Shown here piece after piece: positions 1 through 8,787 of a stretch of 64,000 nucleotides of DNA; position 1 is the first letter of the stretch, and every line of letters begins with the position of its first letter. This DNA is from Planctomycetaceae bacterium (GTDB taxonomy: Bacteria; Planctomycetota; Planctomycetia; Planctomycetales; Planctomycetaceae). A program made the translations under genes and the position numbers. The notes under the pieces are model-generated. The model had not been told where the DNA came from and did not search any database. It worked only from the letters and a program-made list of their open reading frames with translations. The stretch spans positions 1-64,000 of the forward strand of contig JAHBXV010000012.1 of assembly GCA_019636285.1 (NCBI GenBank), in the 5' to 3' direction.

Positions 1-28
1 ACAGAGCAGCTTTTCGAGGATGCGGCCC

Positions 29-1279
29 ATGCGAGCGGAGATCATCGCGGTCGGGAGCGAATTGACCAGTGGTTCCAAGCTGAACTCGAACGCGCAGTGG
101 TTGAGCCAGGAGCTCGCGGAAGTTGGCATCACGACCGTGGCCCACGTGACCATCGCCGACGAGCTCCAGCCCATGGAAGAGGCGTTCCGTCGATCGGCCA
201 ACTCGGCCGACGTGGTCATTATCACGGGGGGGCTCGGTCCGACCCTGGACGATTTGACCCGAGATGCGCTTTCGAAAGTGTTGTGCGCGCCGCTGGAGCT
301 CCATCCGCCATCTCTCGAGCATGTCAAAGCGATGTTCGCCAAGCGCAATCGCCCCATGCCCGAGCGCAACGTGCAACAGGCGATGTTTCCCGTCGGCAGC
401 GTGCCGCTCCCCAACCCGCGCGGGACGGCTCCCGGCATCTGGGCCGATTATCGCGATCCGACGACGGGGCATATCTGTCGCATCGCCGCGCTGCCGGGCG
501 TGCCGAGCGAAATGAAGCTGATGTACCGTCAGCAGGTCGTACCGCGGCTCGACGCGGGCGACCGCGTGATTCGCCGGGCCCGAATCAATTGCTTTGGCGT
601 GGGCGAATCGCAGGCCGAAGAAATCCTGGGTGACCTGACCGCGCGGGGTCGCGATCCGGATGTCGGCATCACGGCTCACGAGGCAACGATTACCTTGCGG
701 ATCACGGCGATTGGAAGCCGTGTCGACGAATGCCGCGAGAAGATCGACAAAACGCGCGAAGCGATCATCAATCGACTGGGAACGTATGTCTTTGGCGAGG
801 AAGACCAGGAACTCGAAGACGCCGTCGTTCGTCTCTTGCGCCTTCGCCGCGCTTCTCTGTCATCGGCCGAGTCGGGAACCGGGGGGCTTCTCGCGCACCG
901 CCTGACGGGTGTGACCGGTTATGAAGTCTGCTACATGGGAGGCGTGGTGGTTCCCACGTCTGCCGGCAAGCGTGATGTTCTTGGGGTCGATCAGCAGTTG
1001 ATCCTGCGGCATGGGCCGATCAGTGCCGAGGTCGCGCGAGCGATGGCCGAGGGATGCCGTCAGCGGATGGGGACCGACTTCGCGGTCGCGGTAACCGAAT
1101 GGCCCGAATTCGACCCGGAAAACCCGCTGGCCCCGGCACCGTCCTCGTTCGTGGCACTCGCGGGGCCGGGGGTTTCCAAGGTCGAAGAAGTTCAGCATGT
1201 CGGCGATCCGGCGATCATCAAGAGCCGCACGGCCAAGGTGGCAATGAACCTGCTGCGTCTGCATCTCATTATGGGGTGA
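29..1279 (+). CDS. cinA: CinA-like protein (molybdopterin-binding + PncC-type amidase domains)
   Basis: About 416 residues with the CinA architecture. An N-terminal MoCF/COG1058 domain begins 'MRAEIIAVGSELTSG' and carries 'IITGGLGPTLDDLTRDAL'. A C-terminal PncC-type nicotinamide-nucleotide amidase-like domain starts near 'SSAESGTGGLLAHRL'. CinA family enzymes act in pyridine nucleotide recycling (deamidation of NMN, ADP-ribose pyrophosphatase). I place the start at the second ATG because a GAGGA at 16-20 is well spaced for it; an upstream in-frame ATG at 20 overlaps that ribosome site. The C-terminal domain is unusual: the usual AESCTGG reads AESGTGG, and the glycine-rich SGIAGPGG loop is replaced by 'VTEWPEFDPENP'. 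The family call is firm; amidase activity is uncertain. Confidence 0.9.
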   Translation: MRAEIIAVGSELTSGSKLNSNAQWLSQELAEVGITTVAHVTIADELQPMEEAFRRSANSADVVIITGGLGPTLDDLTRDALSKVLCAPLELHPPSLEHVKAMFAKRNRPMPERNVQQAMFPVGSVPLPNPRGTAPGIWADYRDPTTGHICRIAALPGVPSEMKLMYRQQVVPRLDAGDRVIRRARINCFGVGESQAEEILGDLTARGRDPDVGITAHEATITLRITAIGSRVDECREKIDKTREAIINRLGTYVFGEEDQELEDAVVRLLRLRRASLSSAESGTGGLLAHRLTGVTGYEVCYMGGVVVPTSAGKRDVLGVDQQLILRHGPISAEVARAMAEGCRQRMGTDFAVAVTEWPEFDPENPLAPAPSSFVALAGPGVSKVEEVQHVGDPAIIKSRTAKVAMNLLRLHLIMG

Positions 1280-1309
1280 CGGCCACATTAGGCGCGATGC
1301 GTTTTGAAC

Positions 1310-2389
1310 TCAGGCGAAGAGGCTGTGGTGCAGCCGGTTCGCCAGCTCGCGTCCTGTTTTGGATAATGGGAACTGCTGGAAGCGCGCCGTTGGCACCCAC
1401 GCGAGGTCATCGCGCGAAAGTTCGGTGATCTCGGTCGGTTCGGCTAGAAAGCACCGTAGCGTGATCCGGTATCGCGTCACGCTGTGCCGAAATTCTGCGA
1501 ATTGCTCCTGCGGATCGACACGGATACCCGTCTGCCGCAGGACGCCTTCGGCCAGTTCTCGAATCGGGAGGGCGGCTGTAGCGGCCGAATCTTCCAATGA
1601 GAAACGGGGGAAGTCCCACAGCCCTGCCCAGCGTTCACCCACGGCGCGCCGCCGCAGCAGCCAACCCTTCGTTCCGCGTACGGCAACAGCCGCCTCGACC
1701 ACTTCGGTAATCGTCGGGCGTTTCGCGAGTCGCGGCAACTCGGTTTGCAGACCCAGACGAGTCGCTTCGCACCAGGCCGACACTGGGCACTCGTCACACG
1801 ATGGCTGCTGCGGTGTGCAGACGGTGGCTCCTAGATCCATGAGCGCCTGATTGAATTGGCCAGGCCTGGTGCGCGGGACCAACGATTCGGCAAACGCCCA
1901 CAATGCCTTGCGACCCGCCGTCGAGCGGGGATCGTCCACGTAGCCCATCAGCCGGCAATAGAGTCGCTCGGTATTCGCTTCGACAATCGCGGTCGGTCGA
2001 TCGAAGGCGAATGAGGCGATTGCCCGGGCGGTATAGCGGCCGATACCGGGAAGCTGTTCCAAGGCATCCGCCTCGCGCGGCCATTCACCTCCATGAACCT
2101 CGATGAGGATCTGGGCCGCCTTGTGCAGGTTCCGAGCCCGGCTGTAGTAGCCGAGGCCCTCCCACTGCCGCAGCACATCGGCTTCTTCGGCGGCTGCAAG
2201 GTCGGCGAGCGTGGGGAACCGTGACAGAAATCGTTCCAGATAGGGAATGACGGCCGTCACCGTCGTCTGCTGCAACATGATCTCGCGCAGCCAGACCCGA
2301 TAGGGGTCGCGTTCGTCCCGCCACGGCAGGTTCCGCCCATGCACGCGATGCCAGCGCGATACGGCTCGACGAAACGCGGCAACGTCCAT
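1310..2389 (-). CDS. mutY: A/G-specific adenine DNA glycosylase MutY
   Basis: 359 residues, typical MutY length. It removes adenine mispaired with 8-oxoguanine. In order: the 'LPWR..DPYRVWLREIMLQQT' segment with the catalytic Glu (E36), the helix-hairpin-helix 'LPGIGRYTARAIASFAF', a 4Fe-4S motif C-x6-C-x2-C-x5-C ('CTPQQPSCDECPVSAWC'), and a C-terminal NUDIX-like 8-oxoG recognition domain ('GWLLRRRAVGERWAGLWDFPRF'). The position equivalent to the catalytic Asp of E. coli MutY (D138, in 'LDGNVKR') is Glu here ('VEANTER', E137). The gene converges on cinA with only 30 nt between them. Confidence 0.95.
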   Translation of the reverse strand: MDVAAFRRAVSRWHRVHGRNLPWRDERDPYRVWLREIMLQQTTVTAVIPYLERFLSRFPTLADLAAAEEADVLRQWEGLGYYSRARNLHKAAQILIEVHGGEWPREADALEQLPGIGRYTARAIASFAFDRPTAIVEANTERLYCRLMGYVDDPRSTAGRKALWAFAESLVPRTRPGQFNQALMDLGATVCTPQQPSCDECPVSAWCEATRLGLQTELPRLAKRPTITEVVEAAVAVRGTKGWLLRRRAVGERWAGLWDFPRFSLEDSAATAALPIRELAEGVLRQTGIRVDPQEQFAEFRHSVTRYRITLRCFLAEPTEITELSRDDLAWVPTARFQQFPLSKTGRELANRLHHSLFA

Positions 2390-2426
2390 GCAGCTAGTGC
2401 TTTTTCAATGTGAAGGATACGGGTGC

Positions 2427-2498
2427 GTGCCACTGGCTCTGCCAGTGTGCCTTCAGTTTATTGCCATGAGAAAGAAGCACTGGCAGAGCCAGTGGCAC
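2427..2498. repeat. Palindromic repeat family A, copy 1 (perfect 21-bp arms)
   Basis: Inverted repeat with left arm 2427-2447 (GTGCCACTGGCTCTGCCAGTG) and right arm 2478-2498, separated by 30 nt. The arms are perfectly complementary and each is itself partly palindromic (CACTGGC..GCCAGTG). It lies between the starts/ends of mutY and the sialidase-like gene. The same element recurs at 8631, 22994, 24984 and 43541 and as single arms at 46576 and 47451. Confidence 0.9.
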
Positions 2499-2532
2499 AC
2501 GAAGAATCAGTCATGACAAGACCGGCCGTGCG

Positions 2533-3699
2533 TCAGGTCAACGTCCAGCGCACCTGTCGCAACTGGGCCAAGGGCGAGTCGGCCAGTTTTTCGTACCAGA
2601 CGGTGACGAGGGGGCCGTCGTCACACTCGACCGTTGACGGATATCCCAGGTCGCCGCCAATGCCGTCATCCGAAAGCGTGATCGGATCGCCCCACGTTTT
2701 GCCGTTGTCTTCGCTGATTCGGGCCTGATTGCCGAACGGTTTGCGGCGATAGCCGTAGCTCATCAAGAGGCGACCGTCTTTCAATCGCAAGAGATGCGAT
2801 GGCAGACCCCACACGCCGATTTCGTGCGGCACGGTCCAGGTCAGTCCGCCGTCCGTCGATTCGCATTGCAGGGTTTCCCGCGCGTTCGGGGCATTGTGGT
2901 TGCGAATGTGACAGATCAGCGTGCCGTCGGCCGCTTCCACGCCGTGCAGTTCATGGTATTCGAGCGGGTTATCGCCCGGCCGTGTGGGGATGTCGGCAAT
3001 CCACTCCCAGGACACGCCATCATCGGTCGACTGGCAGACCCCCACCTTGCGGTCCGGGGTCCACAAAGCGACACCGGGATACAACAGCCGTCCGTCATTC
3101 AAGGCGATGGGACCATGCGGGCTGTTGACGGGCACGCGCGACCGCGCGTCCCAGTTGACTCCGCCATCTGTCGAACGCAGCATCCAGCAGCCGAGTTCCG
3201 CCTGCCGTTGTTCGGCTGTGATACGATCGTGGACGGCAGTCCATTCGCGAATCTTCAGGTCTTCCCAGGCTTCCGGAGAACCAGCCGGAGCTTTGAGGGC
3301 CTTGGTCAGCAGTGGTTCGTAGGCGAGCGAAGTGAACGTCGTAATCAGGATCGTTCCCTTGGGAGTTTCGAGCACTCCCGCGTCGCGATCGTCGATTGGA
3401 CCGTCATAGACCACCTGCGGCCAACGCCAGGTCTGTCCCTGATCCTGCGACCGCATGAGTTCGACGCGGCCGAACGGGCAGACGTGCGATTCCCGCCCCC
3501 CCGAAAAGACGAGCAGCAGCTCGCCATTCGCGCGGCGGGACAGGGTGGGCCAGCCGTGGTAGAGGGGCGGCTTCCAACTGATGACGCGCGCGTTTTCCCG
3601 CTTCGTGTCCGCGGCCTCCGCCAGGCGGACAAATTGCGATCCTAACAGCATGGCCAGGCCGCCAGCCAGTACCTCGCGCCGTGCGAATTTTCGAGTCAT
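2533..3699 (-). CDS. Exported sialidase/BNR-repeat protein
   Basis: About 388 residues. An N-terminal twin-arginine-like signal ('MTRKFARREVLAGGLAMLL') suggests Tat export. The body is a six-bladed propeller of the exo-alpha-sialidase type, with five Asp-boxes (S-x-D-x-G-x-T-W): SQDQGQTW, STDGGVNW, STDDGVSW, STDGGLTW and SEDNGKTW. Planctomycetes carry many such proteins, presumed to act on sialylated or other acidic glycans; the real substrate cannot be read here. Start chosen at 3699 because AAGGAG sits about 8 nt upstream; a longer reading from 3741 would bury the signal peptide. Flanked upstream by the divergent glmU-like gene. Confidence 0.8.
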   Translation of the reverse strand: MTRKFARREVLAGGLAMLLGSQFVRLAEAADTKRENARVISWKPPLYHGWPTLSRRANGELLLVFSGGRESHVCPFGRVELMRSQDQGQTWRWPQVVYDGPIDDRDAGVLETPKGTILITTFTSLAYEPLLTKALKAPAGSPEAWEDLKIREWTAVHDRITAEQRQAELGCWMLRSTDGGVNWDARSRVPVNSPHGPIALNDGRLLYPGVALWTPDRKVGVCQSTDDGVSWEWIADIPTRPGDNPLEYHELHGVEAADGTLICHIRNHNAPNARETLQCESTDGGLTWTVPHEIGVWGLPSHLLRLKDGRLLMSYGYRRKPFGNQARISEDNGKTWGDPITLSDDGIGGDLGYPSTVECDDGPLVTVWYEKLADSPLAQLRQVRWTLT

Positions 3700-3939
3700 C
3701 GTGGCCGCTCCTTGAAGTCCCAGCTGCCCGCGCGGCAGCACCGATCATTGATTTCCGACCTTCCGTTCTAGAGCCTGTGCCCGCCAATTTCAAAACACCG
3801 TCCCGGAAACACGTTCCGGCAAATGGCCGCGCCTGCACCCGACAAGAGTTGATCTATTCGCACGGACACTTCCTCTGCTACAAACCCCGGCGCTCAATCG
3901 AGTTGAGACTTCTGTGCACCGCTATCCAGGAAGAATGCC

Positions 3940-5220
3940 GTGCGCCTGGTGATCTACGAAGACTCTCTGGCAGCGAACTTCGCTCCCATTGCCACGCTGC
4001 GGCCCACATTCGAGCTACGCTGTGGCCACTTCAGCACGCGCGAACGCGCGTTGCGATATCTTCCGGTTACCGATTGGGCATTCGCGGCTCGTCCGGAGTT
4101 CAACGCTTCGCTCGTGGCGGCTTCCCCTGAGGCCACCGTGTTCCATGCGGAATGGCTGAGTGCCGGCCCTGTCTGGTTCCTGAACGGCCGCTGGCTGGCG
4201 TCCCAGACGGACTATCAGAATCTTGATGAAGAGGCCGTTGGACTGGTTGACGGCGAAATTGCCTGGATTTGCCTGCGCTCTGATGAAGCCGACCTGTTCC
4301 GGCTTGGCCTGACCGTGGAGGAAGGGCTCACGGCGGCGGCACGGCATCGCCAACGGCAGGAAGCGGGGGGCGTGCTTGCTCGTTTTCCCTGGGATCTTGT
4401 GAATCAGAATCCCACGCAGATTGAGTGGGATCATGCGGCCCGGCTTGCACAGACGGAATCGTCGTCGGCCGTTGACTCTTCCGGGTCTTCGCCGGCGATT
4501 ACAGGCCCGGCCGATCGCCTTTGGATCGATCCGTCGGCCGATGTGGAACCGTTTGTGTCGATCGATGTGCGCGGCGGACCGGTCTGGATCGATGCGGGGG
4601 TGAAAATCCAGTCGTTCACGCGCATCGAAGGCCCGGCCTGGATTGGCCGCCAAACGCAATTGTTCCGCACGAATCTTCGCGGCGGAACATCCATTGGACC
4701 CGTCTGTCGGGTGGGGGGCGAGGTGGAAGCCTCGATTCTGCATGGCTACGTCAACAAGTATCACGATGGCTTTCTGGGCCATGCCTACGTCTGCCCATGG
4801 GTGAACCTCGGCGCGTTGACGTCAAACAGCGACCTGAAGAACGATTACTCGGCGGTTCGCGTGCCCCTCTCCGGCACACCGATCGACAGCGGTTCCACGA
4901 AGGTTGGCTGCTTTCTCGGAGACCACGTCAAAACGGCGATCGGGACGTTGTTCAACACGGGCACATCTGTCGGCGTCATGGCGATGGTCCTGCCGAATGG
5001 CGAACTGGCTCCGAAATGGATCCCCCCGTTCACCCGGCTCTGGCACGGCGAACTAACCCCGGTGCCGGAGATCGACCGTCAGATCGCCATCGCGCGAACC
5101 GTGATGGGACGGCGCAATGTGGAACTCAACGAAGCCGATGAAGCGCTATTACGGATGGTCTGGCAACGCGAGTCATCGAAGCCGTCGCATCAACCGTCGC
5201 TGGTGACCGCGAAGTCCTGA
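3940..5220 (+). CDS. Alternative GlmU-type sugar nucleotidyltransferase / left-handed beta-helix protein
   Basis: 426 residues, GTG start with AGGAAG just upstream (3928-3933). The N-terminus 'MRLVIYEDSLAANFAPIATLRPTFELRCG' matches the variant GlmU family found in planctomycetes and Bacteroidetes, annotated as UDP-GlcNAc diphosphorylase/GlcN-1-P acetyltransferase. From about residue 180 there is a hexapeptide left-handed beta-helix ('WIDPSADVEPFVSIDVRGG', 'VWIDAGVKIQSFTRIEG') with 'NNxxKNDYS'-like and 'KTAIGTLFNTGTSVG' blocks typical of acyltransferases. Expected role: UDP-N-acetylglucosamine or related sugar-nucleotide synthesis in the cytoplasm. The N-terminal domain lacks the classical GlmU LAAGxGTRM signature, so the exact reaction is less certain than the family. 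Confidence 0.8.
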   Translation: MRLVIYEDSLAANFAPIATLRPTFELRCGHFSTRERALRYLPVTDWAFAARPEFNASLVAASPEATVFHAEWLSAGPVWFLNGRWLASQTDYQNLDEEAVGLVDGEIAWICLRSDEADLFRLGLTVEEGLTAAARHRQRQEAGGVLARFPWDLVNQNPTQIEWDHAARLAQTESSSAVDSSGSSPAITGPADRLWIDPSADVEPFVSIDVRGGPVWIDAGVKIQSFTRIEGPAWIGRQTQLFRTNLRGGTSIGPVCRVGGEVEASILHGYVNKYHDGFLGHAYVCPWVNLGALTSNSDLKNDYSAVRVPLSGTPIDSGSTKVGCFLGDHVKTAIGTLFNTGTSVGVMAMVLPNGELAPKWIPPFTRLWHGELTPVPEIDRQIAIARTVMGRRNVELNEADEALLRMVWQRESSKPSHQPSLVTAKS

Positions 5221-5257
5221 CGCAGATCGATTTCATCCAAAGGTCACGCCACGAAAA

Positions 5258-5320
5258 GTAACCCGAAGCGTCAGCGAGGGAGAGAGAGGACAGAACTCCC
5301 TCGCTGACGCTTCGGGTTAC
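5258..5320. repeat. Palindromic repeat family B, copy 1 (perfect 23-bp arms)
   Basis: Left arm 5258-5280 (GTAACCCGAAGCGTCAGCGA plus GGG) and right arm 5298-5320, perfectly complementary, with a 17-nt purine-rich loop. It lies between the convergent glmU-like and aroB genes and may act as a bidirectional transcript end, although there is no T-run. Other copies are at 19088, 41164 (interrupted) and 47472. Confidence 0.9.
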
Positions 5321-5359
5321 AAGATAGTCCGCGCGAACTTAGCCTTTTGTACGTGCTTC

Positions 5360-6493
5360 TTACGCCCGACTGCGTTCCTGCAAATCCAGCAGCACCTTAT
5401 CGACGGCTGCTTCGGGGACGTCGCGGACGGTTTCGACGTGACCCATACGGGTCGGCAGGATGAAGCGCAGCTTTCCGCCGACCGATTTCTTATCGAGCCG
5501 CATGCGATCAATCAGCGTGCTGGTCGGAACGTCGACGCCTTGCGGCCATGTCACAGGAAGCCCCAGCTTGGCCAGCAACGTGGCCTGGCGCTCGACAAAC
5601 TGGCGGTCAACCCGCCCCACCGACTCGGCCAATCGAGCGGCGCAGTCCATGCCGATCGAGACCGCCTCACCATGCAAGAGTTCGCCGTAGCCGGTGAGAG
5701 CCTCGAACACATGGGCGAAGGTATGCCCATAGTTGAGGATGGCTCTGAGCCCCGTTCGTTCGTGCTCGTCCTGCTCCACCACGCGAGCCTTGAGTTCGCA
5801 ACTCCGGGCGATCACGGCTGCCAGACGTTCGGGCTCGCGGGCCAGGAGTTGTTCGGGCGAGCGTTCCAACTCGGTGAAGAACTCCGCGTCGGCAATGACG
5901 CCATACTTGACGACCTCCGCGAGGCCGCTGCGATATTCGCGATCCGGGAGGGTGCCGAGCAAAGCCGTATCGATGAGCACACCCAGCGGCTGGTGAAACG
6001 CACCGATCATGTTCTTGGCGAGCGGGTGATTGATGCCCGTCTTGCCACCCACCGAACTGTCGACGTCGGCGAGGAGCGTCGTAGGAATCTGCACGAACGG
6101 GAGGCCGCGGGCATACGCCGCCGCGACAAAGCCGCCGAGATCGCCGATCACCCCGCCCCCGACCGCGACCACGACCGTCGCGCGATCGGCCTGGTTGGCA
6201 ATCAGGTTGTCGAGACACTCCCGGAAGCAATCGAACGACTTGGAGTTTTCACCCGCCGCAACCGACATGGTGGCGGTTCGCAGTCCGCACGACGAAAGAA
6301 GCTCGGTCACCTGCTCGCCGAAGGCGGTGGTGTTGCTGTCGGTCAAGACCCAGACGAGCGACGGGGCGGGCAGGTTGCGAGCCGCCAACCATTTCGGCAA
6401 ACGCTTCGGCAGCGAATCCAGAACTCTTTCGCCAATCGCGATCTCGTAGCGACGCTCGCCCAGTTCGACAGGGACAATGAACTCAGCCGACAC
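5360..6493 (-). CDS. aroB: 3-dehydroquinate synthase
   Basis: About 377 residues. Converts DAHP to 3-dehydroquinate, second step of the shikimate pathway, in the cytoplasm. Family landmarks are 'VVVAVGGGVIGDLGGFVAAAYARGL' NAD-binding region, 'QIPTTLLADVDSSVGGKTGIN', 'GLAEVVKYGVI' and 'LNYGHTFAHVFEAL' metal/phosphate ligands. Start set at GTG 6493 because GGAAGG lies 7 nt upstream; a TTG at 6508 is in frame but overlaps that ribosome site. Confidence 0.95.
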   Translation of the reverse strand: MSAEFIVPVELGERRYEIAIGERVLDSLPKRLPKWLAARNLPAPSLVWVLTDSNTTAFGEQVTELLSSCGLRTATMSVAAGENSKSFDCFRECLDNLIANQADRATVVVAVGGGVIGDLGGFVAAAYARGLPFVQIPTTLLADVDSSVGGKTGINHPLAKNMIGAFHQPLGVLIDTALLGTLPDREYRSGLAEVVKYGVIADAEFFTELERSPEQLLAREPERLAAVIARSCELKARVVEQDEHERTGLRAILNYGHTFAHVFEALTGYGELLHGEAVSIGMDCAARLAESVGRVDRQFVERQATLLAKLGLPVTWPQGVDVPTSTLIDRMRLDKKSVGGKLRFILPTRMGHVETVRDVPEAAVDKVLLDLQERSRA

Positions 6494-6562
6494 GGGACAG
6501 CCTTCCAAAAGAGATTCTCACGGTCGAACTTCGGAGCAATGTGCGGTGCGATTCGCTGTTTG

Positions 6563-7489
6563 CTATCGCAGGTTCAATTCGTCGAACATCCGGGAAACTT
6601 CGTTTGTTATGTCCGGCATCGCACCGGCCCGCGAAGCCACGAGACTTCCCAGGCGATTGGCAAAAGTCAGCGAAGCCTCCGGCGACCAGTTCTTCAATCG
6701 TCCCGCGACCAACGAGGCCGTGAAGGCATCACCCGCGCCGACCGTGTCCACCACGTTTGTCTGGATGCCCGGAACACTCCAGGTCGAACCATCGCGGGCG
6801 TACAGGGCTGCCCCGTTGGCCCCTCGCGTGATACAAACCCAATCCGCTGGCGAATGATCCCAGACGAATCGGGCCGTGTCTTCGATTGTGGCAATCTTCG
6901 CGGAGAACCACTTGCCCAGCGACAACGCTTCGTCGTCGTTCATTTTGACGAGGCGCGCCAGCGCGAGCGAAGACTCCAGAACCTCGCGCGAAATAAACGG
7001 CGGCCGGAGATTGATGTCATAGGTCACCAGGCATTCCGGCGATACGCAACGCAACAACTGCTGAATGGTCTGGCGGCTGGTTGGCTCGCGCTGGGCGAGC
7101 GTTCCAAAGACGATGGCGCGGGCGCTACGGAACGCAGTCCGGTAACCGTCCGTCAGTTCCAGAAAATCCCACGCCGAATCGGGCTTGAAGACGTAGCTGG
7201 CCTGGCCGTTGTTCAAAGTCACGTCGACCGTTCCCGTGCCGTGAACGAGATCGCGTTGGACCAGATCCGTTTGCAGCCCTTTGCCGGTCAGAAACTCAAT
7301 CAATCGGTCGCCGAGCATGTCGCGGCCGACCCGCGTCGCGACACGCGCATCGAGACCCACCATCTTCGCGTGATAGGCGACATTCGCGGGCGCGCCGCCG
7401 GGAAGATCGCCGGACGGCAACCGGTCCCACAGGAGTTCTCCCAGGCCGATCAGGTCAATCGCCGCTTCGTCGGCTGCCGGGCCACTCAC
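6563..7489 (-). CDS. PfkB-family carbohydrate kinase (fructokinase-like)
   Basis: 308 residues, GTG start. PfkB signatures: N-terminal 'GELLWDRLPSGDLPGGAPANVAYHAKMVG' (substrate-binding di-Gly region) and C-terminal 'VDTVGAGDAFTASLVAGRL' with the catalytic Asp in GAGDAF. It phosphorylates a sugar, most like bacterial fructokinases, using ATP in the cytoplasm. Its start overlaps the stop of the upstream cyclophilin gene by 4 nt (GTGA, 7486-7489), so the two are probably translationally coupled. Confidence 0.9.
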   Translation of the reverse strand: MSGPAADEAAIDLIGLGELLWDRLPSGDLPGGAPANVAYHAKMVGLDARVATRVGRDMLGDRLIEFLTGKGLQTDLVQRDLVHGTGTVDVTLNNGQASYVFKPDSAWDFLELTDGYRTAFRSARAIVFGTLAQREPTSRQTIQQLLRCVSPECLVTYDINLRPPFISREVLESSLALARLVKMNDDEALSLGKWFSAKIATIEDTARFVWDHSPADWVCITRGANGAALYARDGSTWSVPGIQTNVVDTVGAGDAFTASLVAGRLKNWSPEASLTFANRLGSLVASRAGAMPDITNEVSRMFDELNLR

Positions 7490-8247
7490 GGAGTCGCTCC
7501 CGCATCGGCGTCCGCACCGCTAGTCGGTTCTGCGGCGGCTGGCGCTTCGTCGGTCATCTTCGTCGCGCGAATGATACCGTCGAGCCTGGGAAATTGGTCT
7601 TCGAGGTACTTGTTGCCTTCCGCGCGAATGGCCATCTGGTCGGGGGACTCGCCGTATTCGGCGTTGATGGCATCGACGACGTCCATCCCCTCGATCACTT
7701 CGCCGAAGGGGGCGAACCCCATCCCGTCAAGGTTGCCGTTGTTGCCATAGTTCACGAAGAGCTGGGTCGTTCGCGAGTTGGGGATCCCTCGCTTGGCAAA
7801 CGTGATAAGACCGCGCCGATTCGACTGCTTCACCGGCTCATCGTCGATGCCGTTGTCCTGCCACTTCGCGTTCGTCGCCGGGTCGCCGTGCATGCCCCAC
7901 TGAACCATGAATCCGGGTACGACCCGGAAGAACTTGTTGCCGTCGTAATAGCCCGACGTCACCAGTTCCTCGAACCGGGCCGCCCCGATCGGCGCCCAGT
8001 CGGGATGAACTTCAACGACGAAATCGCCCTTGGTGGTCTCGAACTTCGCCTTCCAACTCGGGCCGCCGGTCGCAGCGCCCTTTTCCGAGAGAGGGGCACC
8101 ACTCGGGATTGGCGGTTCCGAGACCTGGGCATTGCCACCGGCGCAACCGACGAAGGTTGCCACCATGGCCAGGCAGAACAACATCCCGGCCTGGCGGAAC
8201 AGCCGGGTCGCACGCCAGCCAATGACGTCAATCCTTGATGGTAGCAT
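7486..8247 (-). CDS. Cyclophilin-type peptidyl-prolyl isomerase, probable lipoprotein
   Basis: 253 residues. The N-terminus has a positively charged head, hydrophobic segment and a Cys in 'MVATFVGCAGG' that fits a lipoprotein signal (Cys about residue 35). From about residue 70 a cyclophilin domain follows: 'FETTKGDFVVEVHPDWAPIGAARF', 'GYYDGNKFFRVVPGFMVQWG', 'LFVNYGNNGNLDGMGFAPFGEVIEGMDVV'. It would assist folding of exported proteins. A GGAG lies about 9 nt before the ATG. The C-terminus ends in an Ala-rich tail. First gene of a two-gene unit with the PfkB kinase. Confidence 0.9.
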   Translation of the reverse strand: MLPSRIDVIGWRATRLFRQAGMLFCLAMVATFVGCAGGNAQVSEPPIPSGAPLSEKGAATGGPSWKAKFETTKGDFVVEVHPDWAPIGAARFEELVTSGYYDGNKFFRVVPGFMVQWGMHGDPATNAKWQDNGIDDEPVKQSNRRGLITFAKRGIPNSRTTQLFVNYGNNGNLDGMGFAPFGEVIEGMDVVDAINAEYGESPDQMAIRAEGNKYLEDQFPRLDGIIRATKMTDEAPAAAEPTSGADADAGATP

Positions 8248-8533
8248 TCGTTGTTTCTCCCGAATCTATTTGGTGTTGTGACAATCGGCGGGGATTTCCG
8301 GGGCGCGCTGTTCGGCGATCCGATCGCTCGACGATGTCGGTGATCTCCACGGTCCACGCCATCATATTCAGTCAGAAGGCGGCGTAACATCCCGCGGTCT
8401 GGCAACCTGCCGGATCAGCCCTCGGTAACGCCCCGGCCGCAACTGCTGGATGTAGCGATTTCAGCGATGGTCGGGAGATTTCTGAGGAGCAGCGCACCAG
8501 CCAGCCGAAGCTATCGCGAAGCGCATCCGGAAG

Positions 8534-8782
8534 GGTCGAGAGTCCCGTGTCGAGAGTCGAGTGCGAAAGACGTGGCCAAGTTGCACTCCTTACTCGACTC
8601 TAGACCCTCGACTGGGCCGACACTCGACGGGTGCCACTGGCTCTGCCAGTGTGCCTTTCAGTTGATCGCTCGCAAAACGATGCACTGGCGGAGCCAGTGG
8701 CACGCGCATCCGAAAGAGTTGAGTCGGCAACTTACGCAATCCACCGTCCTCCTCGACTCTCGTCTCTCGACGCTCGACTTCT
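8534..8782. repeat. Composite of repeat family D (TCGACTC/GAGTCGA blocks) around a family A element
   Basis: The 540 nt between the cyclophilin start (8247) and the next gene (8788) hold no convincing gene. From 8534 they are a mosaic: GGTCGAGAGTC..GTCGAGAGTCGAGTG at 8534-8563, the opposite orientation CTCGACTCTAGACCCTCGAC at 8593-8612, a further GACACTCGAC, then a family A palindrome, then CCTCGACTCTCG..TCGACGCTCGACTT at 8751-8780. An open reading frame runs through this mosaic from 8467 but its translation is only repeat sequence. Confidence 0.7.
8631..8703. repeat. Palindromic repeat family A, copy 2
   Basis: Left arm 8631-8651 identical to copy 1. Right arm 8683-8703 differs at one position (CGGAG instead of CAGAG). 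Loop 31 nt. Embedded in family D repeats upstream of the large exported protein. Confidence 0.9.
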
Positions 8783-8787
8783 ACTGC

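Noticed and set aside
2427-2498. Repeated palindromes as a CRISPR array
   Set aside because: Copies are kilobases apart, are inverted pairs, and have no regularly spaced unique spacers.
5438-7750. Long rightward frame over aroB, the PfkB kinase and the cyclophilin
   Set aside because: Antisense to three clear genes and spans their boundaries; no protein-like features.
8467-8787. N-terminal extension of the 887-residue exported protein
   Set aside because: It translates repeat families D and A and would bury the signal peptide.
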